Source of the DNA: Saprospiraceae bacterium
GTDB lineage: Bacteria > Bacteroidota > Bacteroidia > Chitinophagales > Saprospiraceae
DNA: 64,000 nt
NCBI GenBank assembly: GCA_020631405.1
Contig: JAHDHH010000013.1
Location: forward strand, 1 to 64,000
Direction of reading: 5' to 3'
Under the pieces are notes generated by a model. It did no database searches. It was not told the DNA's origin and saw only the letters and a list, made by a program, of their open reading frames with translations. Each line of letters starts with the position of its first letter. Within the stretch, counting starts at the first letter, position 1. This document shows, one piece after another, positions 56,265 to 64,000 of this stretch. Position numbers and translations under genes: made by a program.

Positions 56265-56945
56265 ATGAGAAGGATTAACAACTACACATTGTTTTTATTT
56301 ATAATATTTAGTCAAATGTCATATGGACAAAAAAACTTCGTGGCAGGTACTTTAGGCCTAACAAATGGTGAAGTCTTGGAATGTGAGTTTGTATTACAAA
56401 TTAAGAATAGCAAAGAAGGATTAATCAACCAAGATCACAAACGTCTCAAATATCGATTAAGTGCAAAAGACGATGTAAATACTATTGGGTATTCTGAGTT
56501 AGATTATATCCTAGTTAACAATGATAAAAACAAAATGCTTCTCCGAAGACTTTATTCTTATAGACTCCGTGTTGCAGACAAACCACATAAGAAATCTAAA
56601 TATAAGTCGTGGTTTCAATTTAGAGCAGGCTGTGAGGATATAGCATCTTATTTAGCTATACAAGAATTTTCGATTGACAAAAATGGCCAAGCTTGGGAAA
56701 CCTATCTTGATGGTATGGGGGCTCTTTTTTTAATGAGAGATGGAGAAGATGCTCCAACTAATATTGGTTTTGTATTCCTTAGAAAAGTGATAACTCAAAG
56801 AGGCTTTGACAAACAAATGAAAAAAATGTTAGACAAATATTTTGACGGTGAGAGTGATGGTATGGATTTTTTAAAAAACAAAACTCACATGACAGCTAAT
56901 GAACTAAAAGATTATATTTTAGATAGGTGCGGTTATGAAAAGTAA
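56265..56945 (+). CDS. Exported protein of unknown function
   Basis: 226 residues from the ATG at 56265, which gives a signal peptide (MRRINNYTLFLFIIFSQMSYG); an ATG at 56184 would add 27 residues. The mature part is Lys-rich with no recognised domain; WFQFRAGCEDIASYLAIQEF lies in the middle. The region is more AT-rich than its neighbours. The 3' end overlaps the next gene by 11 bases. Confidence 0.7.
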   Translation: MRRINNYTLFLFIIFSQMSYGQKNFVAGTLGLTNGEVLECEFVLQIKNSKEGLINQDHKRLKYRLSAKDDVNTIGYSELDYILVNNDKNKMLLRRLYSYRLRVADKPHKKSKYKSWFQFRAGCEDIASYLAIQEFSIDKNGQAWETYLDGMGALFLMRDGEDAPTNIGFVFLRKVITQRGFDKQMKKMLDKYFDGESDGMDFLKNKTHMTANELKDYILDRCGYEK

Positions 56946-57474
56946 ATCTCTTGCAGTTTTTTGGTCTTTAATCTTTATTTCTTCTTACTGTCATGCACAA
57001 TATTATGATGGACACTTAGACATGGTAGGTCGACTTGGATTTGAGCCAGGTAAGACTTCTTATTTACTTTTAGGAGCAGATGCAGGCCTGGGTAAGTTCA
57101 TTTCGATTGGAATGAATCTAAAATATTTGACTTCTTATGAAAAGCCAACACACAATCCTTTCGCTTTACCAATTGAAGTCAATAAATTTAATTATTCACT
57201 AAGAGCTAACATACATGCGTACAACATCCTAAAATTGAATAAAACTGACATTTTAGTTGGCTACAATTATACTCCATCCACTTCAGGCTTGCATGGAGAG
57301 TATAGATTCTTTTTCAATGAATTCTTTGCCATTTATGGAAGAGGGATTTACAACCTCAAAAGGCCATTGCTATCGACTCTTTCTTCCATAAATATTGGAC
57401 AAAAACTAAGGTTTGAAATAGGTATAATTTTCAAAACTATTTCTGGAAATAAATACAACAATTCAGATTGGTAA
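56935..57474 (+). CDS. Exported beta-rich protein of unknown function
   Basis: 179 residues. Signal peptide ending at SYCHAQ. Alternating patterns such as YLLLGADAGLGKFISIGMNL and FNYSLRANIHAYN suggest a small barrel of eight to ten strands. Overlaps the preceding gene, so the two form an orphan pair. No known family recognised. Confidence 0.7.
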   Translation: MKSKSLAVFWSLIFISSYCHAQYYDGHLDMVGRLGFEPGKTSYLLLGADAGLGKFISIGMNLKYLTSYEKPTHNPFALPIEVNKFNYSLRANIHAYNILKLNKTDILVGYNYTPSTSGLHGEYRFFFNEFFAIYGRGIYNLKRPLLSTLSSINIGQKLRFEIGIIFKTISGNKYNNSDW

Positions 57475-57570
57475 AGATCTATTGGCACCAAAGATACCCT
57501 GTAAGTATATTCGAGTAAAATATAGATTATCAAACAGCACTAAATAATACACCATTTACAACTTCAAAGT

Positions 57571-57579
57571 TATCTTTGT
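57571..57579 (+). promoter_or_regulatory. -7 element TATCTTTGT abutting lepA
   Basis: Eight of nine consensus positions. The lepA ATG (57585) is 5 bases further, where transcription should begin, predicting a leaderless mRNA. Confidence 0.5.
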
Positions 57580-57584
57580 ACCTT

Positions 57585-59381
57585 ATGGATAAGATTAGGA
57601 ATTTTTGTGTGATAGCCCATATTGATCATGGTAAGAGTACACTATCTGACAGATTGTTAGAAGAGACTCAAACTATATCTGAAAGAAAGATGCAATCTCA
57701 GGCATTAGATGACATGGACTTGGAAAGGGAAAAAGGGATTACCATTAAGTCGCATGCCATTCAGATGTACTATGACCATACTGATGGCGAACGCTATACT
57801 TTCAACCTCATAGATACTCCTGGACACGTGGATTTTTCATACGAGGTATCTAGGTCAATAGCAGCTTGTGAGGGAGCATTGCTCTTAGTAGATGCCAGCC
57901 AAGGTATTCAGGCACAGACCATCTCGAATCTATACCTTGCCATGGAACATGACCTTGAGATTATACCAATTCTCAACAAGGTAGACATGGAAAGTGCCAT
58001 GATAGAAGAAGTCTCAGACCAAATTATTGACCTAATCGGCTGTGAGTTAGAAGATATCATCCATGCCAGCGGTAAGACTGGACTTGGAGTAAGGAATATT
58101 TTGGCTGCTGCGGTAGAAAGAGTCCCACCGCCTACTGGCGACCCTAAGGCTCCATTACAAGCCTTGATTTTTGATTCGTTGTTTAACCAATTCAGGGGTG
58201 TGATTGCCTACTTTAGAATTTACAACGGTACATTGAAAAAGAAAGATAAGGTAAGGTTCTACAATACAGGGAACGAATACTATGCAGACGAGATAGGCGT
58301 ACTCCAGATGGATCAAGTACCAAAAAATAGCTTGTCCGCAGGAAATGTGGGTTATATCATCACTGGGATAAAAGAGAGTAAGGAGATTAAAGTGGGTGAT
58401 ACAATCACACTTGTAGAAGACCCCTGTCCTAAAGGCATTGACGGATTTGAAGATGTGAAGCCAATGGTATTCGCAGGTATCTACCCTATTGACAATGATG
58501 ACTTTGAAGCCCTCAGAGATAGTTTAGAGAAGTTACAACTCAATGACGCCTCACTAGTATTCGAGCCAGAGTCCTCAGTGGCACTTGGATTTGGGTTCAG
58601 GTGTGGGTTCTTAGGGATGCTTCACTTAGAGATAATCCAAGAAAGACTCTCTAGAGAGTTTGACCAAGAAGTAATTACAACCATCCCTAACGTATCTTAC
58701 AAGGCCTACTCCACTAAAGGTGTATTACTTGAAATGAATACGCCAAACGATATGCCTGACCCATCGCATATCAGCAAGGTCGAAGAACCATTCATCAAGG
58801 CACAGATTATCTCAACTCCTGAATATATAGGTTCGATAATGTCACTCTGTATGGACAAAAGAGGTATCCTGACTAATCAAACCTACCTGACTACTACTCG
58901 GGTAGAATTGACATTTGAGATGCCTCTAGCAGAGATCGTATTTGACTTTTATGACAAATTAAAGAGTATTACAAAAGGCTATGCTTCATTTGACTACCAC
59001 ATGATTGATTTTAGACAGTCAGACCTTGTTAAGCTGGATATTAAGCTGAATGGTGAGAATGTAGATGCCCTCAGTTCACTAGTACATAGAGAGAAGGCAG
59101 ACCCATTTGGCCGAAGGATCTGTGGTAGACTTAAGGAACTCTTACCTAGACAACAATTCGTCATAGCAATCCAAGCAGCCATTGGTCAAAAGATCATCGC
59201 AAGAGAGACGATATCGGCGCTAAGAAAGGATGTAACGGCCAAGTGTTATGGTGGTGATATCAGTAGAAAACGTAAGCTACTAGAGAAACAAAAGAAAGGA
59301 AAGAAGAAGATGAGAAACATCGGTACTGTGCAAGTGCCTCAGAAAGCATTCTTGGAAGTATTGAAGATTACTGATAAGTAA
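57585..59381 (+). CDS. lepA: Elongation factor 4
   Basis: 598 residues. G1 [10 protein letters not shown]3 DTPGHVDF, G4 NKVD; the C-terminal LepA-specific domain includes RKKLLEK-like basic tail ([16 protein letters not shown]). EF4 is a ribosomal back-translocase involved under ionic stress. The frame opens at a TTG (57576) that belongs to the promoter box; the ATG is the start. Confidence 0.97.
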   Translation: MDKIRNFCVIAHIDHGKSTLSDRLLEETQTISERKMQSQALDDMDLEREKGITIKSHAIQMYYDHTDGERYTFNLIDTPGHVDFSYEVSRSIAACEGALLLVDASQGIQAQTISNLYLAMEHDLEIIPILNKVDMESAMIEEVSDQIIDLIGCELEDIIHASGKTGLGVRNILAAAVERVPPPTGDPKAPLQALIFDSLFNQFRGVIAYFRIYNGTLKKKDKVRFYNTGNEYYADEIGVLQMDQVPKNSLSAGNVGYIITGIKESKEIKVGDTITLVEDPCPKGIDGFEDVKPMVFAGIYPIDNDDFEALRDSLEKLQLNDASLVFEPESSVALGFGFRCGFLGMLHLEIIQERLSREFDQEVITTIPNVSYKAYSTKGVLLEMNTPNDMPDPSHISKVEEPFIKAQIISTPEYIGSIMSLCMDKRGILTNQTYLTTTRVELTFEMPLAEIVFDFYDKLKSITKGYASFDYHMIDFRQSDLVKLDIKLNGENVDALSSLVHREKADPFGRRICGRLKELLPRQQFVIAIQAAIGQKIIARETISALRKDVTAKCYGGDISRKRKLLEKQKKGKKKMRNIGTVQVPQKAFLEVLKITDK

Positions 59382-59456
59382 ATTATCGTAAATCTTGGTT
59401 AAGAATATCTAATGTAATGATAGATTATTTGTATCTTAATTCAACATTATAGCAAT

Positions 59457-60188
59457 ATGAGATTTCCGTTCTTCATTATTTCTCTTTGTATTGTCCAATC
59501 TGTAATTGGTCAGCACAGTCTTCAATTGGCATTTGGTGTTTCAGAAAACTTCAGAACTGTTGTTGTAAATCAGGAAAATCTTGAGACTTCAGCAATATTA
59601 GATACTAGGGAAAAGCATGAGTCCCCAAAAATTCATAGCAGGATTGGAATAGATTACTTCTACAATATGGGTCAACGATTAGTATTAAAATCAGGTATCA
59701 GATATGCCGTAACAGGTTATACAAGTACTGACAATACGGTTAATGATGGACAAATCTGGGCATCAGAACAAGAGGGAAGTGTAATTCCAGGACCAAATAC
59801 ATCAGAGTCATTTCCTGAGGTGTATGAGATTTACACCAATTATACAGGCATAGAAGTACCAATCATGGCAAGATACTTAATGTCTACTGGCAAGTTAGTG
59901 CCATACATTGAGGCAGGTATTAATCCACATATGCTAGTAGAAAGTAGAAATATCAGCACTGATAATGGTCAAATAGCAACTAATCTGAAAAGCGACAAAT
60001 CCATGCTATCCAACATTCAATTTGTATCTGTTGCAGGTGTAGGATTGTTATACTCTATCAGCGACCGACTTTTCGCAAGTATTTCCGCAGTGGGCAGATA
60101 TCACCTCAATCAAAACACTACTGAAACAAATATTTCTGAAAACCTTTATAATTATGCAGGTGAGATTGGGTTTGGGATAAGGTTATAA
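59457..60188 (+). CDS. Outer-membrane beta-barrel protein (PorT-like)
   Basis: 243 residues. Signal peptide (MRFPFFIISLCIVQSVIGQ), then about eight amphipathic strands ending in GEIGFGIRL, as in the outer-membrane beta-barrel domain family. VPIMARYLMSTGKLVPYIEAG is the typical midsection. Function unknown. A shortened relative lies directly downstream. Confidence 0.82.
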   Translation: MRFPFFIISLCIVQSVIGQHSLQLAFGVSENFRTVVVNQENLETSAILDTREKHESPKIHSRIGIDYFYNMGQRLVLKSGIRYAVTGYTSTDNTVNDGQIWASEQEGSVIPGPNTSESFPEVYEIYTNYTGIEVPIMARYLMSTGKLVPYIEAGINPHMLVESRNISTDNGQIATNLKSDKSMLSNIQFVSVAGVGLLYSISDRLFASISAVGRYHLNQNTTETNISENLYNYAGEIGFGIRL

Positions 60189-60235
60189 TACGTTAAGATT
60201 CCTTATTTTGCATTTATTGTTTATTAAAGCAATTT

Positions 60236-60412
60236 ATGCGATTTTCTCTATTCTTCTTTTTGATTTTAACAAATCTGCACTTCAGTTTCTGTCAACCCAG
60301 TCTTCAAGTCCCTTTTGGCACCTCAGAAAATTTCAGAAATCTTGTTGTAAACAATAAGATTTTAATACATAAACAATTCTTGACGATAGGATATGTTATA
60401 AGATTCATTTAA
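60236..60412 (+). pseudogene. Collapsed duplicate of the beta-barrel gene
   Basis: 58 codons with an intact ATG and stop. MRFSLFFFLI, then SLQVPFGTSENFRNLVVN align with the intact neighbour's MRFPFFIISL and SLQLAFGVSENFRTVVVN; the end IGYVIRFI resembles its C-terminal IGFGIRL. The interior (about 185 residues) is missing. Most likely a tandem duplicate reduced by internal deletion. It occupies half of the 370-base gap before pgi. Confidence 0.7.
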
Positions 60413-60493
60413 ATAAATGTCTTTTAGATCATTTTATATTGATATTAATTACTAATTAATACCAACCCACTACCTTCCAATCACTCTACTTTA

Positions 60494-60502
60494 CATATTT
60501 GC
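60494..60502 (+). promoter_or_regulatory. Candidate pgi -7 element CATATTTGC
   Basis: One mismatch to TAnnTTTGC (C for the first T). Predicted leader about 50 nt before the ATG at 60559. Confidence 0.4.
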
Positions 60503-60558
60503 ACTCATTTTAATTTCAAGTCAAACTTGAGACTTAGACAATACTTTTAACTCATACT

Positions 60559-62208
60559 ATGCTTAATCAAATCAACCCAACAGAAACTCAAGCTTGGAAG
60601 GCACTCACTAGCCACTTCGACCAAGTCAAGGACCTCCATATGAAGCAGCTCTTTGCTGATAACGATGATAGGTTTAACCAATTCACTCTGACGCTTGGAG
60701 ATATTCTAGTTGATTATTCAAAGAATAGAATCACGCCTAAGACTCTGGAGCTACTCCTAGACCTAGCCGAAGAAGTCAACTTGAGTGATGGGATAGAGCA
60801 AATGTTTAGCGGTGACAAAATCAATGAGACGGAGGGCAGAGCCGTGCTCCACACTGCTCTCAGGACCCAAGGTGACATCCCTATCTTAGTAGATGGTGAA
60901 GACATCATCCCTAAGATTCAAGCTGTCCAGGCTCAGATGAGGGCATTTGCTGACAAGTTTCATGCTGGAGAGATTGTCGGTTTCTCAGGTAAGCCACTTA
61001 CTCAGATTGTCAACATTGGCATTGGTGGGTCAGATCTAGGACCTGTGATGATCACGGAGTGCCTCAAGCCCTATTGGAAAGACGGCATTGATATCCACTT
61101 TGTATCGAATGTAGATGGCACCCACATCTCAGAGACACTGAAGCAGGTCGACCCAGAAACCACTCTGTTTATCATAGCGTCAAAGACATTCACCACACAA
61201 GAAACAATGACGAATGCCAACAGTGCTAAGGCTTGGTTTCTAGCCAATGGAGGTAGTGAAGAGACGATAAAGCAGCACTTCATTGCACTCTCTACCAATG
61301 CTGAGGGTGTAAGTAAGTTTGGTATTGATACTGCAAATATGTTTGGCTTTTGGAACTGGGTAGGTGGGAGATATTCACTCTCTAGTGCTATAGGTCTTTC
61401 TATCGCATTAACTATCGGCTATGATCACTTCGAAGAGTTATTAGCTGGGCTTGCCGACATGGACAATCACTTTTGGTCGGAAGACTTTGATTCTAATATA
61501 CCGGTAATCCTTGCATTATTAGGAATCTGGTATGGCAACTTCTTCGGGGCAGACTCGGAGGCAATCCTACCCTACGATCAGTATATGCATCGCTTTGCAG
61601 CCTACTTCCAACAAGGCAATATGGAAAGTAATGGTAAGTCTGTGGATAGAGCTGGCAACCCCATCAACTATCAGACTGGACCAATCATTTGGGGAGAGCC
61701 AGGCACCAATGGCCAACATGCCTTCTATCAATTGATCCACCAAGGCACGAAGCTTATTCCATGTGACTTCATCGCAACTGCACAGACACATAATCCAATC
61801 GCAGACCACCACCAAAAGCTCTTGTCTAACTTCTTTGCACAGACTGAAGCATTGATGAATGGCAAGACCGAGGAGCAAGTCAGAGCAGAGTTTGAATCAA
61901 AAGGTACTCCAAAAGCAGAGTATGAGACAATTGTACCCTTCAAAGTATTTGATGGCAATAGACCTACTAACTCTATCTTAGTTAAGAAGTTGACTCCATT
62001 CACTCTAGGACAACTTGTGGCAATGTATGAGCACAAGGTATTCGTGCAGGGTTATATCTGGAATATCTTTAGCTTTGACCAATGGGGAGTAGAGCTAGGC
62101 AAGCAACTTGCTAAAGCAATCCTACCTGAACTTGTTGACGACAAGCTTGTCAACTCTCACGATGCTTCTACTAATGGGCTAATCAACGCCTACAAATCAA
62201 TGAAATAA
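60559..62208 (+). CDS. pgi: Glucose-6-phosphate isomerase
   Basis: 549 residues. [25 protein letters not shown] and the catalytic region [14 protein letters not shown] identify PGI. Interconverts glucose-6-P and fructose-6-P in glycolysis. Its TAA overlaps the ATG of the next gene by one base. Confidence 0.97.
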   Translation: MLNQINPTETQAWKALTSHFDQVKDLHMKQLFADNDDRFNQFTLTLGDILVDYSKNRITPKTLELLLDLAEEVNLSDGIEQMFSGDKINETEGRAVLHTALRTQGDIPILVDGEDIIPKIQAVQAQMRAFADKFHAGEIVGFSGKPLTQIVNIGIGGSDLGPVMITECLKPYWKDGIDIHFVSNVDGTHISETLKQVDPETTLFIIASKTFTTQETMTNANSAKAWFLANGGSEETIKQHFIALSTNAEGVSKFGIDTANMFGFWNWVGGRYSLSSAIGLSIALTIGYDHFEELLAGLADMDNHFWSEDFDSNIPVILALLGIWYGNFFGADSEAILPYDQYMHRFAAYFQQGNMESNGKSVDRAGNPINYQTGPIIWGEPGTNGQHAFYQLIHQGTKLIPCDFIATAQTHNPIADHHQKLLSNFFAQTEALMNGKTEEQVRAEFESKGTPKAEYETIVPFKVFDGNRPTNSILVKKLTPFTLGQLVAMYEHKVFVQGYIWNIFSFDQWGVELGKQLAKAILPELVDDKLVNSHDASTNGLINAYKSMK

Positions 62209-62429
62209 TGGCGAACGATACATTTACACTCAAGGAAGGAGAAGAGTTTATTGAGCTTAACAAACTCCTCAAGTTCAAATCAATAGCTCAGACAGGTGGT
62301 CATGCAAAAATCATGGTTACAGAAGGTGAGGTGTCTGTCAATGGTGCTGTAGAAACTCAAGTCAGAAAAAAATTAAGATCAGGCGACAAGGTTGCTGTTG
62401 GTGATGTTCTGATTTCTGTAGAGCACTGA
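62208..62429 (+). CDS. S4-domain RNA-binding protein (YbcJ-like)
   Basis: 73 residues, the whole length being one S4 domain: FIELNKLLKFKSIAQTGGHA then VSVNGAVETQVRKKLRSGDKV. Such proteins bind structured RNA; some relatives act with ribosomes. Coupled to pgi by TAATG. Confidence 0.9.
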   Translation: MANDTFTLKEGEEFIELNKLLKFKSIAQTGGHAKIMVTEGEVSVNGAVETQVRKKLRSGDKVAVGDVLISVEH

Positions 62430-62438
62430 GTTGACATA

Positions 62439-64000
62439 TTACTTGGCTATCAATATCCTCTCAAAATATAGTTGAAAACTAGCCAATTGTATTTCTAACA
62501 AGTAAAGCCCAGATGGCACCTCATTGAATTCAATGGAATGATTTGAATTCAGGTTACCAAATTGAATCTCTGCTCCATTCATATCTAAAAGTCTATAGCT
62601 CCTCAATATTGCATGTGTAATAATTTGTACGCTATGAGCTGTTGGGTTAGGGGACGCTAATAACTCAATAGAGGGCAGACTTTCATTGACGTTACTTGGC
62701 AAGACTTGTTCACAATCTGACGAAAATCCAGAATGATAAAAAGCCTCTACCCTAGCTGACTCACTTAAGGCTAAATCTACAGTCTCTCTAAAGTTATGTT
62801 GGTCTGATTGAGTCACAGTATGGACCAACTCTAATACAATAGGTTCAGCATTAGAGAATGTATCTATAAAATGGCTAGCAAGGACTTTCGGATCAGCCTT
62901 ACCTATTTGCTCATTATACATTGACCAAGAATTTGGATCATTTGGGTTTCCTGGAAAGGCAAATCGAGTTGTATCAGTTGATTCTTCATTATATCCATTA
63001 CCGCCAAATGTCAGTGGTATTCCGTTTGGCCAAACTCCACCCAATAGCGAATAAAAGTCAAGTGGACTATCAAAAGATAGTATATCATTAAATACAGGCT
63101 CAAACATTCCATTAGACCATTGCATAAAACTATCCATCTTTCTGTTTAACACCTTAGTTATGTGTACAGGAGCATTGGTAAATAATACTGCTCCCTCCAC
63201 ACATTGTACATCAATACCATCATCAAAGTCTTTGTTATAAGAGTAAAATGCATTCTGGAGTGTGTCACAACCCACATAATCATCACCGCCACAACCTACT
63301 TCTAAATCAATAAAATACCCAATTCGTAAACCATGATAGCTTAAGTCTCCTCTACTATAAATGATTTGTTTCTGAAATACAGATCTATTCAATGCTTCAT
63401 CATCTTCACATTTAAATGCGTAAAGCAGAGTATACATTTCTACTTGAAGGCTTTCAAAAAAATCTATGGGGTTATCATTTGAGACACTCAAGAGAATTTG
63501 ATTTGGAACTTTGGTTTCATTTGCAAAGTCGATATTAGGATAGTCGCCTTGATATGGGTTGTAAATTCCATCGTTATTGCCATCAAAAAACGGAGCACCA
63601 TCTCTGTCTTCAAGTAAACCCCCGTATGCAGTATTACCTCTTGCTGGCCAATCTATGATATCCTGACTAATAGGCAATATACCACCTGCATTAATACTAA
63701 TCAATTGATTGAGGACATCTTGTCGTGTAATCTTCCAAACTCGATTCTGAGACATCATTGGCTCAGTCGAAAGTGTACCTGACCCTGAATTAAGCATGCC
63801 ATACGTGTAAGGATTAAATCCATTGCCATAGAGACTAGTTGAGACATGTAGATTAAGACCTTGATCTAATCCTGCCAACCAAAGATTACCAATAAAAGCA
63901 GTGCTAGCTGGACCATCACCACCTTCATTAGGTGAAAGAAAGTAGCCATACCGTTCTTCTGTTTTGAATAGTGTTCCGTCACTCTGAAGTGCTACAGAAA
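62439..64000 (-). CDS. T9SS-cargo protein, 5' end outside window
   Basis: The frame stays open to the window edge, so about 520 C-terminal residues are visible; a TTG near 63878 is only internal. Asp- and Asn-rich calcium-binding-like stretches (DGAPFFDGNNDGIYNPYQGD) point to an extracellular protein. The C-terminal 80 residues form a type A sorting domain: LLASPNPTAHSVQI, SYRLLDMNGAEIQ, VPSGLYLLEIQ. Catalytic function is not visible. Confidence 0.88.
   Translation of the reverse strand, partial: SVALQSDGTLFKTEERYGYFLSPNEGGDGPASTAFIGNLWLAGLDQGLNLHVSTSLYGNGFNPYTYGMLNSGSGTLSTEPMMSQNRVWKITRQDVLNQLISINAGGILPISQDIIDWPARGNTAYGGLLEDRDGAPFFDGNNDGIYNPYQGDYPNIDFANETKVPNQILLSVSNDNPIDFFESLQVEMYTLLYAFKCEDDEALNRSVFQKQIIYSRGDLSYHGLRIGYFIDLEVGCGGDDYVGCDTLQNAFYSYNKDFDDGIDVQCVEGAVLFTNAPVHITKVLNRKMDSFMQWSNGMFEPVFNDILSFDSPLDFYSLLGGVWPNGIPLTFGGNGYNEESTDTTRFAFPGNPNDPNSWSMYNEQIGKADPKVLASHFIDTFSNAEPIVLELVHTVTQSDQHNFRETVDLALSESARVEAFYHSGFSSDCEQVLPSNVNESLPSIELLASPNPTAHSVQIITHAILRSYRLLDMNGAEIQFGNLNSNHSIEFNEVPSGLYLLEIQLASFQLYFERILIAK

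Noticed and set aside
61567-62036. Minus-strand open frames opposite pgi
   Set aside because: Antisense to a complete, well-conserved pgi; no domain recognisable in them.

Overview
The window reads as a chromosomal segment of a member of the phylum Bacteroidota, probably of the Saprospiria type. Evidence: several perfect copies of the Bacteroidota -7 promoter element TAnnTTTGC, almost no Shine-Dalgarno sequences, type IX secretion C-terminal sorting domains (8512-9585 and 62439-64000), a PorP/SprF-like protein, a DUF5686 protein, a TonB-dependent receptor with a carboxypeptidase-like N-terminal domain, and a futalosine menaquinone gene (mqnE). The assignment below phylum level is inference. 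Base composition is moderately AT-rich. No phage, insertion sequence or CRISPR array was found.

Layout. 1-1406: 3' part of a DUF1508 protein with 48-bp tandem repeats. 1497-3681 (-): GT2 glycosyltransferase and S37 peptidase. 3756-4940: mqnE. 4942-8380 (-): a tightly coupled module of SGNH hydrolase, NodU/CmcH carbamoyltransferase, a 49-codon DUF5989 (SxtK-like) gene and an SxtJ-like gene. 8512-11698: Omp28-like T9SS cargo, type II NADH dehydrogenase, LON-domain protein. 11883-13817 (-): TRAP permeases without a binding protein. 13883-14675 (-): GNAT/DUF1778 toxin-antitoxin pair. 14814-16089 (-): ArsC-like phosphatase and a membrane protein. 16192-16970: SRP RNA and transaldolase. 17042-22720: small genes, a UbiD-like decarboxylase, an alanine/sodium symporter, folK and a deoxynucleoside kinase. 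22896-30421: sppA, RDD, TspO, MsrB and a DUF5686 protein. 30569-30641: initiator tRNA. 30783-35562: acyl-CoA carboxylase (biotin carrier, biotin carboxylase, PccB) plus acyl-CoA dehydrogenase. 35636-39595: a 1,300-residue secreted multidomain protein. 39612-43356 (-): mutS and a PorP/SprF protein. 43446-44541: a frameshifted SdpI-like remnant and a DUF6364/PIN toxin-antitoxin pair. 44615-50131: rnz/STAS, clpC, then infC-rpmI-rplT. 50224-57474: tilS, a lipoprotein, a TonB receptor/lipoprotein pair with a candidate operator, a threonine-aldolase-like enzyme, two AT-rich orphan genes. 57585-62429: lepA, a beta-barrel protein with a collapsed duplicate behind it, pgi and an S4-domain protein. 62439-64000 (-): 3' part of another T9SS cargo gene.

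How it fits together. Most of the window is housekeeping: translation (infC, rpmI, rplT, lepA, tilS, initiator tRNA, SRP RNA), proteostasis (clpC, sppA), repair (mutS, msrB), respiration and menaquinone (ndh-2, mqnE, possibly the UbiD-like enzyme) and propionyl/branched acyl-CoA metabolism. Accessory material is scattered in small islands: the carbamoyltransferase module, two toxin-antitoxin pairs, and decayed or duplicated genes. The most distinctive items are the coupled carbamoyltransferase-DUF5989-SxtJ-SGNH module, a dyad at the -33 region of the TonB receptor operon, and a recurring arrangement in which a -7 box abuts the start codon, which predicts leaderless mRNAs.
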